The translations under genes and the position numbers were made by a program. Positions 10,121-19,603 of a stretch of 64,000 nt of DNA are shown here, piece after piece. This DNA comes from Bacteroidota bacterium (GTDB lineage Bacteria > Bacteroidota > Bacteroidia > Flavobacteriales_D > Crocinitomicaceae): NCBI GenBank assembly GCA_016866255.1, contig VGMY01000010.1:20227-84226 (forward strand). Reading direction: 5' to 3'. Every line of letters begins with the position of its first letter. Position 1 is the stretch's first letter. The notes below the pieces were generated by a model. It saw only the letters and a program-made list of their open reading frames with translations, did not search any database and was not told where the DNA came from.

Positions 10121-11152
10121 TCAGTCACAAATACGTCCGAAGTGTTTATCGTTGTGAAAATGCTCATCCAAGGCTTCAAATTCTTTGAGCATTTCAGCGC
10201 TCGGTTTAATTTGTTGCAGTTCTCGTAAGTCAGGCTGTCCTGCGTCGACCCAACAGCTATACCATATCGACCCTACAGCAATGATGGAAGCCTTGAGCCG
10301 CCGTTCCACCATTCCGTTCATGTGTTGATGGTATAATTCGCAGAATTCTCTGGAGTAGGTTAAAACTGTCGTATTTCCCCTCTGTTCAAACGAATATTTG
10401 CGGTCTTCAGGGAAGGAATTTGTCAATTCCTTTTCCATCCTAAATACAGAATCCAGAGCACTATGCGAACCCTTAATGGCTTGCCAGCAAAAAGCCTGGA
10501 CATCCTTTTGATAGGCGGCTTTACCGACAAAATAATCGTAATTTTCAGCGTTGATTTCTACAAGGCGGCTTTCCCAGAGTGCGTGAATTCCCTTTTGCCC
10601 GGTAAGTTGACCGTTATAGTTTTCGGTGGTGTGTAAGGGTACATGTGCGTCACCAATGTAATGGCCAATATCTGCTGAATATTTTAAAATTAAGTCAATG
10701 TTTTTAGTTTCAAAGGCCTTTTGCAATTTATATTTCACGTTGAGAATATGCCACGGGACTATTCCGTAGGAGCGAAGCGTATCTTCGGTATATTTTGCAA
10801 CAGCATCTTTCCAATATTTTGGCATGATTGAATAGGGATCCTCTCCCTGCTTGTAATAATGGTCCAGGTCAATGTAATGGCATTCGGCTTCTCCCGTGAT
10901 CGCATACCGCCGCTTATCTGGGTCCACGGAATGTTCTGTCAAAAACTCAATGTTGTCTTTGTAAAAGCCAAACATTTGCGGAGGCAATGTAAATACTGCG
11001 ATGCGATTGACTCGCTTGTGGGCAAAAAATCCCCATTGCGGTTTCGAGGAAGTGTCCGGCCTATAAGACAATAAAAAAGGAAGGGCTGAAATGAGCACCA
11101 GACCGATGCTACGCTTTAACCAATTTGTCACGTTTAAGGATGGGAATAACAT
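10121..11152 (-). CDS. Zinc-dependent phospholipase C / S1-P1 nuclease-like protein
   Basis: WGFFAHKRVNRIAVFTLPP..., HYIGDAHVPLHTTENYNGQLTGQKGIHALWESRL metal-binding motifs; signal peptide. Confidence 0.8.
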   Translation of the reverse strand: MLFPSLNVTNWLKRSIGLVLISALPFLLSYRPDTSSKPQWGFFAHKRVNRIAVFTLPPQMFGFYKDNIEFLTEHSVDPDKRRYAITGEAECHYIDLDHYYKQGEDPYSIMPKYWKDAVAKYTEDTLRSYGIVPWHILNVKYKLQKAFETKNIDLILKYSADIGHYIGDAHVPLHTTENYNGQLTGQKGIHALWESRLVEINAENYDYFVGKAAYQKDVQAFCWQAIKGSHSALDSVFRMEKELTNSFPEDRKYSFEQRGNTTVLTYSREFCELYHQHMNGMVERRLKASIIAVGSIWYSCWVDAGQPDLRELQQIKPSAEMLKEFEALDEHFHNDKHFGRICD

Positions 11153-11831
11153 TTGTTTGATTCGGGGTTAAACAAAATTTAATGTCTTCGTTCAAATTTA
11201 AGTTTTTTAAACGACGACGGTGTGAACTGGATTTTAAATAGCCGAAATAGTTGTCTTTTGCAGAGAGGAAAAGGTATTTTGCCGCAATCGAAGAATCCTC
11301 GATGGAGTTATAGTCCCCCGTAGAGATCAGGTAATCGCAAATGGCTCCCGCACAAATGGTATCCTCCAAATTGAATTTGTCTTGCCACCCCGAGCAAAGG
11401 CAAAGCACGTTTCCTTTTTGTTTTTCGAGCCATTTACAGAGCGCATCGAGGTTTAGAAAAGAACCGACAACTACGTTGGGAGCCTCTTTAGCCACGTGCA
11501 AGGATTTGGTGCCATTCGTCGTAGTTAATACGATTTCCTTTCCTCGAAATTCCTCTTTCATGTAGGAAAAAGGAGAATTTCCGAAATCGAACCCCTCTAC
11601 AATTTGGCCTTTACGTTCTGCCCCGGCAAGGTAGCCTCTGTTTTTGTAGGCCAAGGCCTCCTCGATGGTAGGTACGGGAATGATGGCGGCTACACCGTAT
11701 TGAAATGCTGTGCAAATCGCTGAGGTGGCCCGTAATACGTCGATTACAACAACGGTTTCAAATTCATCTTTGAAATAAGGATATTCTCCAGGAGTAAAGC
11801 AAACTTCCACGCGCTTGCGGGTATCATTCAT
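11109..11831 (-). CDS. comB: 2-phosphosulfolactate phosphatase family protein
   Basis: VEVCFTPGEYPYF..VVVIDVLRATSAICTAFQYGVAAIIPV; AGERKGQ..FDFGNSPF; LTTTNGTKSL. Confidence 0.88.
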   Translation of the reverse strand: MNDTRKRVEVCFTPGEYPYFKDEFETVVVIDVLRATSAICTAFQYGVAAIIPVPTIEEALAYKNRGYLAGAERKGQIVEGFDFGNSPFSYMKEEFRGKEIVLTTTNGTKSLHVAKEAPNVVVGSFLNLDALCKWLEKQKGNVLCLCSGWQDKFNLEDTICAGAICDYLISTGDYNSIEDSSIAAKYLFLSAKDNYFGYLKSSSHRRRLKNLNLNEDIKFCLTPNQTNVIPILKRDKLVKA

Positions 11832-11873
11832 AAGGTAAAGTTAAGGAAAACAGGGTAAATACATAAGAAGGCT

Positions 11874-11881
11874 TATTTTTG
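11874..11881 (+). promoter_or_regulatory. Putative -7 element TATTTTTG
   Basis: Exact TAnnTTTG match 16 bp before the nitroreductase ATG. Confidence 0.35.
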
Positions 11882-11896
11882 CAATAAATTTCCCCG

Positions 11897-12622
11897 ATGT
11901 ACAGTAAAGAATTTCAATCCATCGTAGAATTCCGCAGGTCGAATCGAAAATTTGACCCTGCTGTTGAAGTTCCTGAGGAAGTCATGCAGCGATGCTTGGA
12001 ACGTGCCACGCTTTCGCCGAATAGCAGTAATATGCAATTATGGGAGTTCCATTGGATTCATGATCAAGATCTACTTAAAGAATTTGTGCCGTTATGTTTA
12101 GGACAAAGCGCCGCCAAATCAGCTAAAGAGCTCGTGGTTTTTGCCACCAGAAGGGATTTGTATCGAAAAAGGGCGAGTTGGAATAGAGCCCAAATTTTAG
12201 CCCATCTTGGCGACCGAGAACCCAATGCTTTCGAAAAAAATGGTTTGGCTTACTACGGTAAGGTTATGCCTTTGCTTTACGGTCGCGATATTTTGGGTAT
12301 TCACACCTTGGTGCGCAGGTTGGTGTGTTTTGTAGGAGGGTTATTTAAGCCGTTTATGCGCTTTGGCGGTCGAACCGATCAACGTATTATGGTCCACAAA
12401 TCGTGCGCGTTAGCAGCACAAACTTTCATGCTTTCTGTTGCCGCAGAGGGATTTCATAGCTGTCCTATGGAAGGTTTCGATAAATGGAGGGTTCGTCGAA
12501 AATTAGGCTTACCCCTTGGTGCCGAAATCAACATGATTGTCGCGGTAGGAAAAGGGACCGAGCCCGGAATTTGGGGACCTCGTTTTCGACTTCCTTACAA
12601 AGAGGTTATTTTCAAACACTGA
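11897..12622 (+). CDS. Nitroreductase family protein
   Basis: SIVEFRRSNRKFDP, ATLSPNSSNMQLWEFHWI, SCPMEGFDKWRVRRKLGLP. Confidence 0.85.
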   Translation: MYSKEFQSIVEFRRSNRKFDPAVEVPEEVMQRCLERATLSPNSSNMQLWEFHWIHDQDLLKEFVPLCLGQSAAKSAKELVVFATRRDLYRKRASWNRAQILAHLGDREPNAFEKNGLAYYGKVMPLLYGRDILGIHTLVRRLVCFVGGLFKPFMRFGGRTDQRIMVHKSCALAAQTFMLSVAAEGFHSCPMEGFDKWRVRRKLGLPLGAEINMIVAVGKGTEPGIWGPRFRLPYKEVIFKH

Positions 12623-12892
12623 GAACTCAAACCACCTGTTTGTAAATTAGGTAATAATTTGTGGTTAGAAAAAAATCCTGTAATCCTGTCAATTTTCAAC
12701 ATAAAAGAGCGAGGGTGATTTGGGAGAATGCGGAAGGACGGATTCTGCTGGTTAAAATGCCTCCAGAAATTGTCCAAGTGGCTTAATTTGATGAGGTGCC
12801 AGCGGAAAAGATCAGGAAAAGACACCCAGGAGATTATTCGTTTGTACCACGAGCAGTAGTAAATCAGCGCGGGTTTTTTATATCTTTAGGAA

Positions 12893-13945
12893 ATGAACCT
12901 AAGCACCATAACAACCCCGTCTGATGCGGAGGCCGTCTTTAAACAAGCCAACCGCAGGTCCATTGTATTTTTTATCATAACGCTGTGTTTCCTGGCCTAT
13001 TGTACATTCGAGTATTTTACGACGACCAACGGGGCTTTTCGAACGTGTTTGAAGGTGTTTTTTTGGATTTCTTTAGGTTGTTGGATTTTAATTTCCATGG
13101 TGGTTTTGTGGTCTTCCAGGAATGATTCGGAAGAATTGGAAAAGGTGGATGCTGAACGTATCGGAAAATTTTCATTGCAGCAAGTAAAGGACATTTTTGC
13201 CGAAGTTTTTTCGAATACTCCAGGATTTGAAAAGCCCAAGGTTTATATTTCCTACATGGAGGTACTCAATTCTTGGGTGTTCAACACCTTGTTCAATCAG
13301 TATCAGCATACCAATGCCGTATACATTACCGAACTGTGTTTTAAAAAGCTTTCCGAAAATGAGATAAAAGCCATTCTTTACCATGAAATGGCGCATTTTC
13401 GGAAGTACATTTATATGGAGAACAGAACCATGAATTTTTCCATGTTCTTCTTTTTCTTAATGCCTTTCGCTTTCACGGCTTTGGTGCCTTTTAAATTATT
13501 AAAAATTGTCTATGTGGTTTTTGCCTTTGTTGCCGTATTGCATTTGTGGAATAAAATACGAGCAGTCAATGATTTGGAAGCTCATGCATTGGAATTCTTA
13601 TGCGATTTGGAGGCGACGAAACACGTGGGTAAATTGAATATGATCAATGCCTTGATAGCTATCACTCGGGAGAATGAGCCGATTATTCAAAAGAGCCAAT
13701 CGATGAAAGACAAGGTCCAGAAAGTTGTGAAACCTCCAAAACCCCGAACTCCTGTAGATTGGGCTCATTTTGACACCCATGTCGTCAACGGAAAAATTGA
13801 GCCCGAAGAATTGGACGCCTTACATCGCACGCTTGAAGCGGTTGAGAATCCCGAATTGATGAATGCCGAACTCGACAAAGACGCCGCCTCGCACCCGAGC
13901 CTTTCGAAAAGGGTGTTGTTTTTATGCCGGTACGGGCACTCATAA
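12893..13945 (+). CDS. M48-like membrane metallopeptidase
   Basis: Zn motif ILYHEMAHFRKY (HExxH) and downstream NDLEAHALEFLCDLEATKH; multiple TM segments; SHPSLSKRVLFL near the C-terminus. Confidence 0.75.
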   Translation: MNLSTITTPSDAEAVFKQANRRSIVFFIITLCFLAYCTFEYFTTTNGAFRTCLKVFFWISLGCWILISMVVLWSSRNDSEELEKVDAERIGKFSLQQVKDIFAEVFSNTPGFEKPKVYISYMEVLNSWVFNTLFNQYQHTNAVYITELCFKKLSENEIKAILYHEMAHFRKYIYMENRTMNFSMFFFFLMPFAFTALVPFKLLKIVYVVFAFVAVLHLWNKIRAVNDLEAHALEFLCDLEATKHVGKLNMINALIAITRENEPIIQKSQSMKDKVQKVVKPPKPRTPVDWAHFDTHVVNGKIEPEELDALHRTLEAVENPELMNAELDKDAASHPSLSKRVLFLCRYGHS

Positions 13946-13959
13946 AAAGGCTCTGACAA

Positions 13960-14562
13960 ATGGGATTAAAATTTGTTGATCCGGAACCTTTCATAGAGGG
14001 GTATGAAACTTCGAGGTATCGAGGGTATGAAACCAACGATTGCGTTGTTAAAGCCTTGGCCATACTTTTCGGAATATCGTACGATGAGGCACATGGTTTT
14101 GCACGCGGATTTTTTAGCAGGGACGAACGCGCGGGTACCCACGGATTTACTCACGGGATTCGGACCATGATGCGCGATCCATCGGCGCGTTTTTACGGCA
14201 CGGTGCAAGAAGCGGAATGTTATCGCAATGAAACCATAGCAACTGTTCAAAAGGCCTATCCCAAGGGGGTGTATTTGGTGGATTCATGCCATCATGTATC
14301 AGTTTTGTGCGACGGTGTATGGGTAGATTACGCGGGACTTATTACCCCCAACACTCGGGTTAATGCGGTGTATCACTTCAGCCGTTTCGAACATTATACC
14401 AAGTTTCGCGCAGCGGTTCGGAAGAAATCCGCTTCAAAAGTTGATTGGTTAAGTTGGATTCTTGCCATTCTCATTGCTTATGCGCTCATTTTTCATGGGG
14501 ACAGGGTTAAAAAAGACCTACTGCGCTTGAAGCATTGGATTCAATATGAAATTTTGGGTTAA
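13960..14562 (+). CDS. Hypothetical protein, possible papain-fold cysteine peptidase with C-terminal TM segment
   Basis: Candidate catalytic Cys in NDCVVKALAILFGISYDEAH and His in CHHVSVLCDGVWVD; C-terminal hydrophobic helix. Confidence 0.5.
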   Translation: MGLKFVDPEPFIEGYETSRYRGYETNDCVVKALAILFGISYDEAHGFARGFFSRDERAGTHGFTHGIRTMMRDPSARFYGTVQEAECYRNETIATVQKAYPKGVYLVDSCHHVSVLCDGVWVDYAGLITPNTRVNAVYHFSRFEHYTKFRAAVRKKSASKVDWLSWILAILIAYALIFHGDRVKKDLLRLKHWIQYEILG

Positions 14563-14666
14563 ATTTCACCACGTGGGGCAACTACCAAGAGGAATTCGAG
14601 TTTTACCATCCTAAATAAAGGATTTTTAAGAACAGCCTATGCATAAAACTATTGAAAGGCAACTAA

Positions 14667-15446
14667 CTATCCCCTTACCGTAACATGAATGCACCGAGAC
14701 TCTGGGCATAGCAGTATTTTATTTTCGGCTTGCATTTGTTGCAACACTTTTTCCAAGGCTTTTGAACCCGCTTCGCAACGGTTGTTGGGACTAACTATTC
14801 GATAAATATCAAAGGCAACCCCGTAGGAATGAGGTGAGTGGTCTTTGGTACAAGCTCTTGGATATTTCTCGCAAATGGCCGCCTGTTCCACTTGAGTTCT
14901 CGTAACCGAACTTACGACGAAATAGCTCATCTTTTCGTCGGGTTCTTGGATGTTTTGACGAAACCTTTGTCCGAGTTCATACAAGCGTTTTCTAGCAATA
15001 GCCGTGAGATAGGCTTTGCTGTAATCGAGTTTAGCAATAGCAAATCCTTCTTTTTCCTCCACTGGCAAAAGTTTTCCTCTGTTAATCCATTTCACCCGCG
15101 TTTTCTCATTGACAAGGTACATCCCGTTCGTGATTCTTTGGGCAGTGGCCTTGTGCATGGTTGTAAATTCGTCTTTTTTCAAGGATGAATAGTTCCAAGT
15201 GCAATCGCAAGTAGGGCTGGTGCGACGTCGCACCTTGTCTTTCAGGGAAAGCACTTTCTTAATTTCTCGTTTGATTCTTGCACGTTTCGGATAGGCAATA
15301 ATCCCAATAAAAACCACTGCGCCCCCCAACAGCATTAGTGCGGTCATGAGTTTCATCGATTTTTTAAAAATGCGGAAAGCCACATACAGGCCGAGCACGG
15401 CCAAGACTATCATCGCTAAGGCAATGAAAAGAAAGGTTTTTGACAT
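14667..15446 (-). CDS. DUF5715 / M15-like peptidase with N-terminal TM segments
   Basis: SSVTRTQVEQ...KDHSPHSYGVAFDIYRI resembles the M15 HxxGxAxD motif. Confidence 0.65.
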   Translation of the reverse strand: MSKTFLFIALAMIVLAVLGLYVAFRIFKKSMKLMTALMLLGGAVVFIGIIAYPKRARIKREIKKVLSLKDKVRRRTSPTCDCTWNYSSLKKDEFTTMHKATAQRITNGMYLVNEKTRVKWINRGKLLPVEEKEGFAIAKLDYSKAYLTAIARKRLYELGQRFRQNIQEPDEKMSYFVVSSVTRTQVEQAAICEKYPRACTKDHSPHSYGVAFDIYRIVSPNNRCEAGSKALEKVLQQMQAENKILLCPESRCIHVTVRG

Positions 15447-15493
15447 TTTATAACAATTTTAGAACAGTCCATCGAAGAGGTAGGTTGAACCTT

Positions 15494-18199
15494 TTACCGA
15501 ATGTTTTCGTCGGTTGCTTCTTCTGTTTTCAGAAGTTCGTTCATTAAATTCTTGGTCAGGAGTTTTTTACCAAGCACGCATTTGTACTCACCTCCGTATG
15601 AGGCCTCAATCGAATCGTATTCAAACGGAATCAACACATTGTTCGCTGCATCGACAACCCCGTATTTAAAGGTTATTCCGTCGCCGCAAGTTGCCACAAT
15701 GATGGCGCTTTCGTCCGTTCCAATAACGTCGCAATATGTAGCTTTGATAATCCATTGCCCCAATTCATTAACCACACCCCATTTTCCATTTTCCGCTTTA
15801 ACTCCGATTAAGGCCCAACGGTAAAAATAGTCAGGCATACTGACCTCAACGATTCCATCCATTCGGTCGTATTTTTTCGAAAGGGTATTGAAAATACTAT
15901 ATTTTCCATCCTTTTGGCAGAAGAAAAGCGTATCTCGTATAGGAAGGATTGACTGGGCATTTTCTACTAAAACTTTCCCTTTTTCGTCCATGAGGTCAAA
16001 CCCGTTGAAATCTTGGTAGGTACCAATGAATGAACCTTCTTCCTTGATTTCAGCGTATTTGTAGTCCGCGATTTTGTTTCCTATATTGTCGGATAAACCA
16101 TAAATTCCTCCGGTTGGATAACCGTACTCATCTTTGGTTACTTCTTTACCGATGAGGTAGGTTTTGTCGTCGTAGGAATATCCTAATTCATCGATAAAAT
16201 TCGCCTCCTTGTCCGTTATTACCTTAAGCGAAGGAAATTTCATCAAGTAGGCAAAACCGTCTAAATCAGTGACATTTATGGTGCTGTCGTTTTCGAACTC
16301 AATTTCTTTGAATTTGAAGGGCGTTAAGGTATCACCCTTGGTGTTGATTACGCCCCAGTTTCCGCCTTCAATGTCCATGCCTCCGTAGTAATTGTCTTTA
16401 GCGCTTCCGTAGATGTTTGCAAGGTAAACATCTTTTTTGTCGTAAAGTCCTGCACCTTTAATGTAAGCATATTTAGGTTTCAAAACGGTATTCCCTGTTG
16501 CATCCACCAACCCGAATTTATTGTTCAAGGAAACAATGTAGGTATTGGCACCGTATTGGCGCTCTAGGTAATCGTAACGAGTGGGAACATTGACCTTTCC
16601 TGTCGCTGCCTCAATTACTCCCATTTTTTTTGTCGAGTTTTGTTCGTTTTCGATGGTTACAATGCATGTTCCATCGTTGCAATCAATTTCCTTGTACAGG
16701 TTTTCGGTGAGTTTACTTCCGGTAAGCGATAGCAAGCCCCACTTGCCGTTTTTCTTTACCTTGAGCATCATGTCGTTGCCATACCCTATGGTCTCAATGT
16801 CTTCATAGGTTAAGGGAATTACTTGCTCACCGTTCGCATTGTAGACCCCAAAAACTCCTCCTTCGGGTTTGCCGTAGCCTTGGTCCTTACCGCCGATTTG
16901 CACCAAGCAAAGGCCACCATCGATGTTTTCCATGTAGGTGAAAGATTCGGTAGAACCTTGCGGGTTCTTTAATACCGCTTTTAAATTGCGGTCGTAGGCG
17001 GTCCATGTACCTTTGGATTTTAACAACAGCAACTGGTCGTCGTTGTTAGAATAGGGAATGGTATACTCTTCCACTACATCGGGTAGGACGACTTTTCCGG
17101 TAAAGTCAATCAAGTTATAGACAGAGGGTGCATAATCGTAGTCTTCGAATTCTTCCTCAAATGCGTCGACCCCTTTTTTCTTTTTCTTTTTCTTCTTTTT
17201 TTCCGGTTTTTTCATCGGTTCTACCAAAAGGTATTGGTCAAAAATCGTAGAAGTGTTGATGTAATTGTACGGAGTTTTGCTCACCATTTTCCCGGATGTG
17301 CTGTACAGGTAATTTTGTCCGTCTTTATTTTCAGCTGCGAACATTTTTTGGTCACACCCAATGTCGAGTATGTTAATATACTTGAAAGAGGTTGGAAGAA
17401 TGACGTTTAGATTCTCGTCCACATATCCTTTTTTTCCTTTGGTTGTAACGCGAAAACCGACGGTTTTGCTGTAATCGTTGGAACTCCTTTCTGCCTCCAT
17501 TTCGTCATAAGGGGTCGTTCCAACCATTTTACCGTTGAGGTCAATCAAGTAATATTTGAGAAACATGTCCTGCACCAAGAATTTACCATTGTTCAAATCC
17601 TCCAATTCTCGGTATTTGATCGGAATAATGGTTTTGTAAGTCTTATCGATCAACCCTTTATAGCCCCCTTGTTGTACTACAAACCCTCGATCGTTGTTGT
17701 CAATGTATTGATATACAGGAGTTAGGGAGTTGCCTTGATAGTTGTATAATTGATAGTAATCATTGTTGGTGGTTACCTTTATAACCCCTTGTACATCATA
17801 AAAATAATCTACATCCTTGTGAATTATGGGCAGTACCGTTTTACCTTGAGCGGTTACAATACCCATTAATTCTCCTGTTTGTACTGCATACAAACTGTCC
17901 GAGTAACCAAATTTATACATGTAATCGTACTTGGCGTTTAGCACAATTTTACCAGTTTTGTCGATCAAACCGTATTTGGCACCTTCAATTTTACCGTAGC
18001 CGCTGCTGTTATTGCCTCCCGTAGAAAATACCGCTATTCCAGCTTCGTCAAAATCATCCAGGTAGGTAAAGTCTTGTGAAATTTGTGTACCGGATTTGTC
18101 GGTTAGGAAGAACGATTTACGAATTTGTAAATCTTGAGCAAAACTCAAAGTTGATATGGAAACAAGCAATATGACCGTTATTAGCAATCCTTTTTTCAT
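15494..18199 (-). CDS. WG-repeat protein (secreted)
   Basis: Many repeats of the type 'KYGLIDKTGKIVLNAKYDY', 'KWGVVNELGQWIIKATYCDV'; signal peptide. Confidence 0.85.
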   Translation of the reverse strand: MKKGLLITVILLVSISTLSFAQDLQIRKSFFLTDKSGTQISQDFTYLDDFDEAGIAVFSTGGNNSSGYGKIEGAKYGLIDKTGKIVLNAKYDYMYKFGYSDSLYAVQTGELMGIVTAQGKTVLPIIHKDVDYFYDVQGVIKVTTNNDYYQLYNYQGNSLTPVYQYIDNNDRGFVVQQGGYKGLIDKTYKTIIPIKYRELEDLNNGKFLVQDMFLKYYLIDLNGKMVGTTPYDEMEAERSSNDYSKTVGFRVTTKGKKGYVDENLNVILPTSFKYINILDIGCDQKMFAAENKDGQNYLYSTSGKMVSKTPYNYINTSTIFDQYLLVEPMKKPEKKKKKKKKKGVDAFEEEFEDYDYAPSVYNLIDFTGKVVLPDVVEEYTIPYSNNDDQLLLLKSKGTWTAYDRNLKAVLKNPQGSTESFTYMENIDGGLCLVQIGGKDQGYGKPEGGVFGVYNANGEQVIPLTYEDIETIGYGNDMMLKVKKNGKWGLLSLTGSKLTENLYKEIDCNDGTCIVTIENEQNSTKKMGVIEAATGKVNVPTRYDYLERQYGANTYIVSLNNKFGLVDATGNTVLKPKYAYIKGAGLYDKKDVYLANIYGSAKDNYYGGMDIEGGNWGVINTKGDTLTPFKFKEIEFENDSTINVTDLDGFAYLMKFPSLKVITDKEANFIDELGYSYDDKTYLIGKEVTKDEYGYPTGGIYGLSDNIGNKIADYKYAEIKEEGSFIGTYQDFNGFDLMDEKGKVLVENAQSILPIRDTLFFCQKDGKYSIFNTLSKKYDRMDGIVEVSMPDYFYRWALIGVKAENGKWGVVNELGQWIIKATYCDVIGTDESAIIVATCGDGITFKYGVVDAANNVLIPFEYDSIEASYGGEYKCVLGKKLLTKNLMNELLKTEEATDENIR

Positions 18200-18232
18200 G
18201 GCATGTGATTAGAATTAAAATACCAAATTAAT

Positions 18233-18240
18233 TATTTTTG
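18233..18240 (+). promoter_or_regulatory. Putative -7 element TATTTTTG
   Basis: Exact TAnnTTTG match 22 bp before the ATG at 18263. Confidence 0.4.
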
Positions 18241-18262
18241 CGAACAAGTAAAAATTAGTGTA

Positions 18263-19594
18263 ATGAGAAAAAATAGAAGATATTTATTGATTGCAAGTGC
18301 TGTAATTACTTTGGCCATTGGTTTCTTTGTGTTGAAAAGTGCAGACTCTTCTGCTGGAACGCAAATGGCTGGTGCACTATCGAGAGTAAAAACCTCGTTG
18401 CAAGGCCTCGGTTGTTTGATTAACAAAAACAACCATTCGAAAGAACATGTTTTTAGTTTTTCAAAACAGCTCAATGCATACAATCAGAACTCCAAGGGTT
18501 TGCTCACCCAATATTCTTTAGAAGAATATTTGCCAGAAATTGGAGATCAAGGAAATGTGGGTTCTTGTGTCGGTTGGTCAACAGCCTACTACGGCCTAAC
18601 CATCGTTAAGCGCATGGAAAATGGTAAAGACTACCCAGAATTTTCCCCGTTAAGTGTATTTAATCGATACTGCCACTTAAAAGGTTTCGACCCTTGCAGA
18701 GACGGTTCTTACATTGATGGGTGCCTGAGTTTATTAGTTACCAAAGGCTGTCCTTTTGCTAAGGATTATGATAAGCCCAACTGCAGCGTTGATGCCAATA
18801 CTAAACGCTACAACGATTGCCTTTTCAGTTTCGAGCGCTTGCAACACAACAATGTGAATCAGTTAAAATTGTCGTTGGTGAATAATTGTCCGGTTATCAT
18901 TGGTTTAGAGGTTTTTCAGGGGGGATTGGGTAATACTTTGAATTCAAAGTTCTTAGATTCCAACGGAGTTGCAAAAATGGATTTATTTAGGAACGGTAAG
19001 TATCCTGTTGGAGGACATGCATTGTGCGTTGTTGGGTACGATGATAACGTTGGAGGAGGAGCCTTTAAAATCGCCAACAGCTGGGGCAAAAGTTGGGGTA
19101 AATCAGGATTTTTCTGGTTGCGCTACAAGGATTTAGATATGGTTCGATGCGCGTTTAGCCTATTTACTAATAACGTTTTGGATAAAAACACGGCTAACAA
19201 TAATTTTAAAACAAGAGTCCTCAGCATTAATAATACGACTTCTGCCAATTTGTACTTGTCCCTTGGTTATGATACTCCCAAAGGAATGCAAACGAAAGGT
19301 TGGTTTAGAATAGAAGCGGGTTTATCCCGAAATATCGACATTTCACAACGCTCAAGCAACGGAATCTATTACATTCTCATGGACGAAGATGGTAACGTTA
19401 TTGAAGGGAAGAGCAAGGACAAAAGTTTGCCTTTGAAGAAAATTTCGTTTGATTTGAATGCAAAGGACGAAGGATCTGAGGGAAGTTCAATCTATCGGTA
19501 CTCTGAATGGTTGCCAGCCAATAAAAAGACCATTCAATCGGTCAAGGTATACCGTGACAATACTGAGTACCGATTGGATGCGAACCGCCGTTAA
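18263..19594 (+). CDS. C1 (papain-like) family peptidase
   Basis: IGDQGNVGSCVGWSTAYYGLTIV (Cys), GGHALCVVGYDD (His), KIANSWGKSWGKSGFFWLRY (Asn). Confidence 0.9.
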   Translation: MRKNRRYLLIASAVITLAIGFFVLKSADSSAGTQMAGALSRVKTSLQGLGCLINKNNHSKEHVFSFSKQLNAYNQNSKGLLTQYSLEEYLPEIGDQGNVGSCVGWSTAYYGLTIVKRMENGKDYPEFSPLSVFNRYCHLKGFDPCRDGSYIDGCLSLLVTKGCPFAKDYDKPNCSVDANTKRYNDCLFSFERLQHNNVNQLKLSLVNNCPVIIGLEVFQGGLGNTLNSKFLDSNGVAKMDLFRNGKYPVGGHALCVVGYDDNVGGGAFKIANSWGKSWGKSGFFWLRYKDLDMVRCAFSLFTNNVLDKNTANNNFKTRVLSINNTTSANLYLSLGYDTPKGMQTKGWFRIEAGLSRNIDISQRSSNGIYYILMDEDGNVIEGKSKDKSLPLKKISFDLNAKDEGSEGSSIYRYSEWLPANKKTIQSVKVYRDNTEYRLDANRR

Positions 19595-19603
19595 AACAAA
19601 TCC

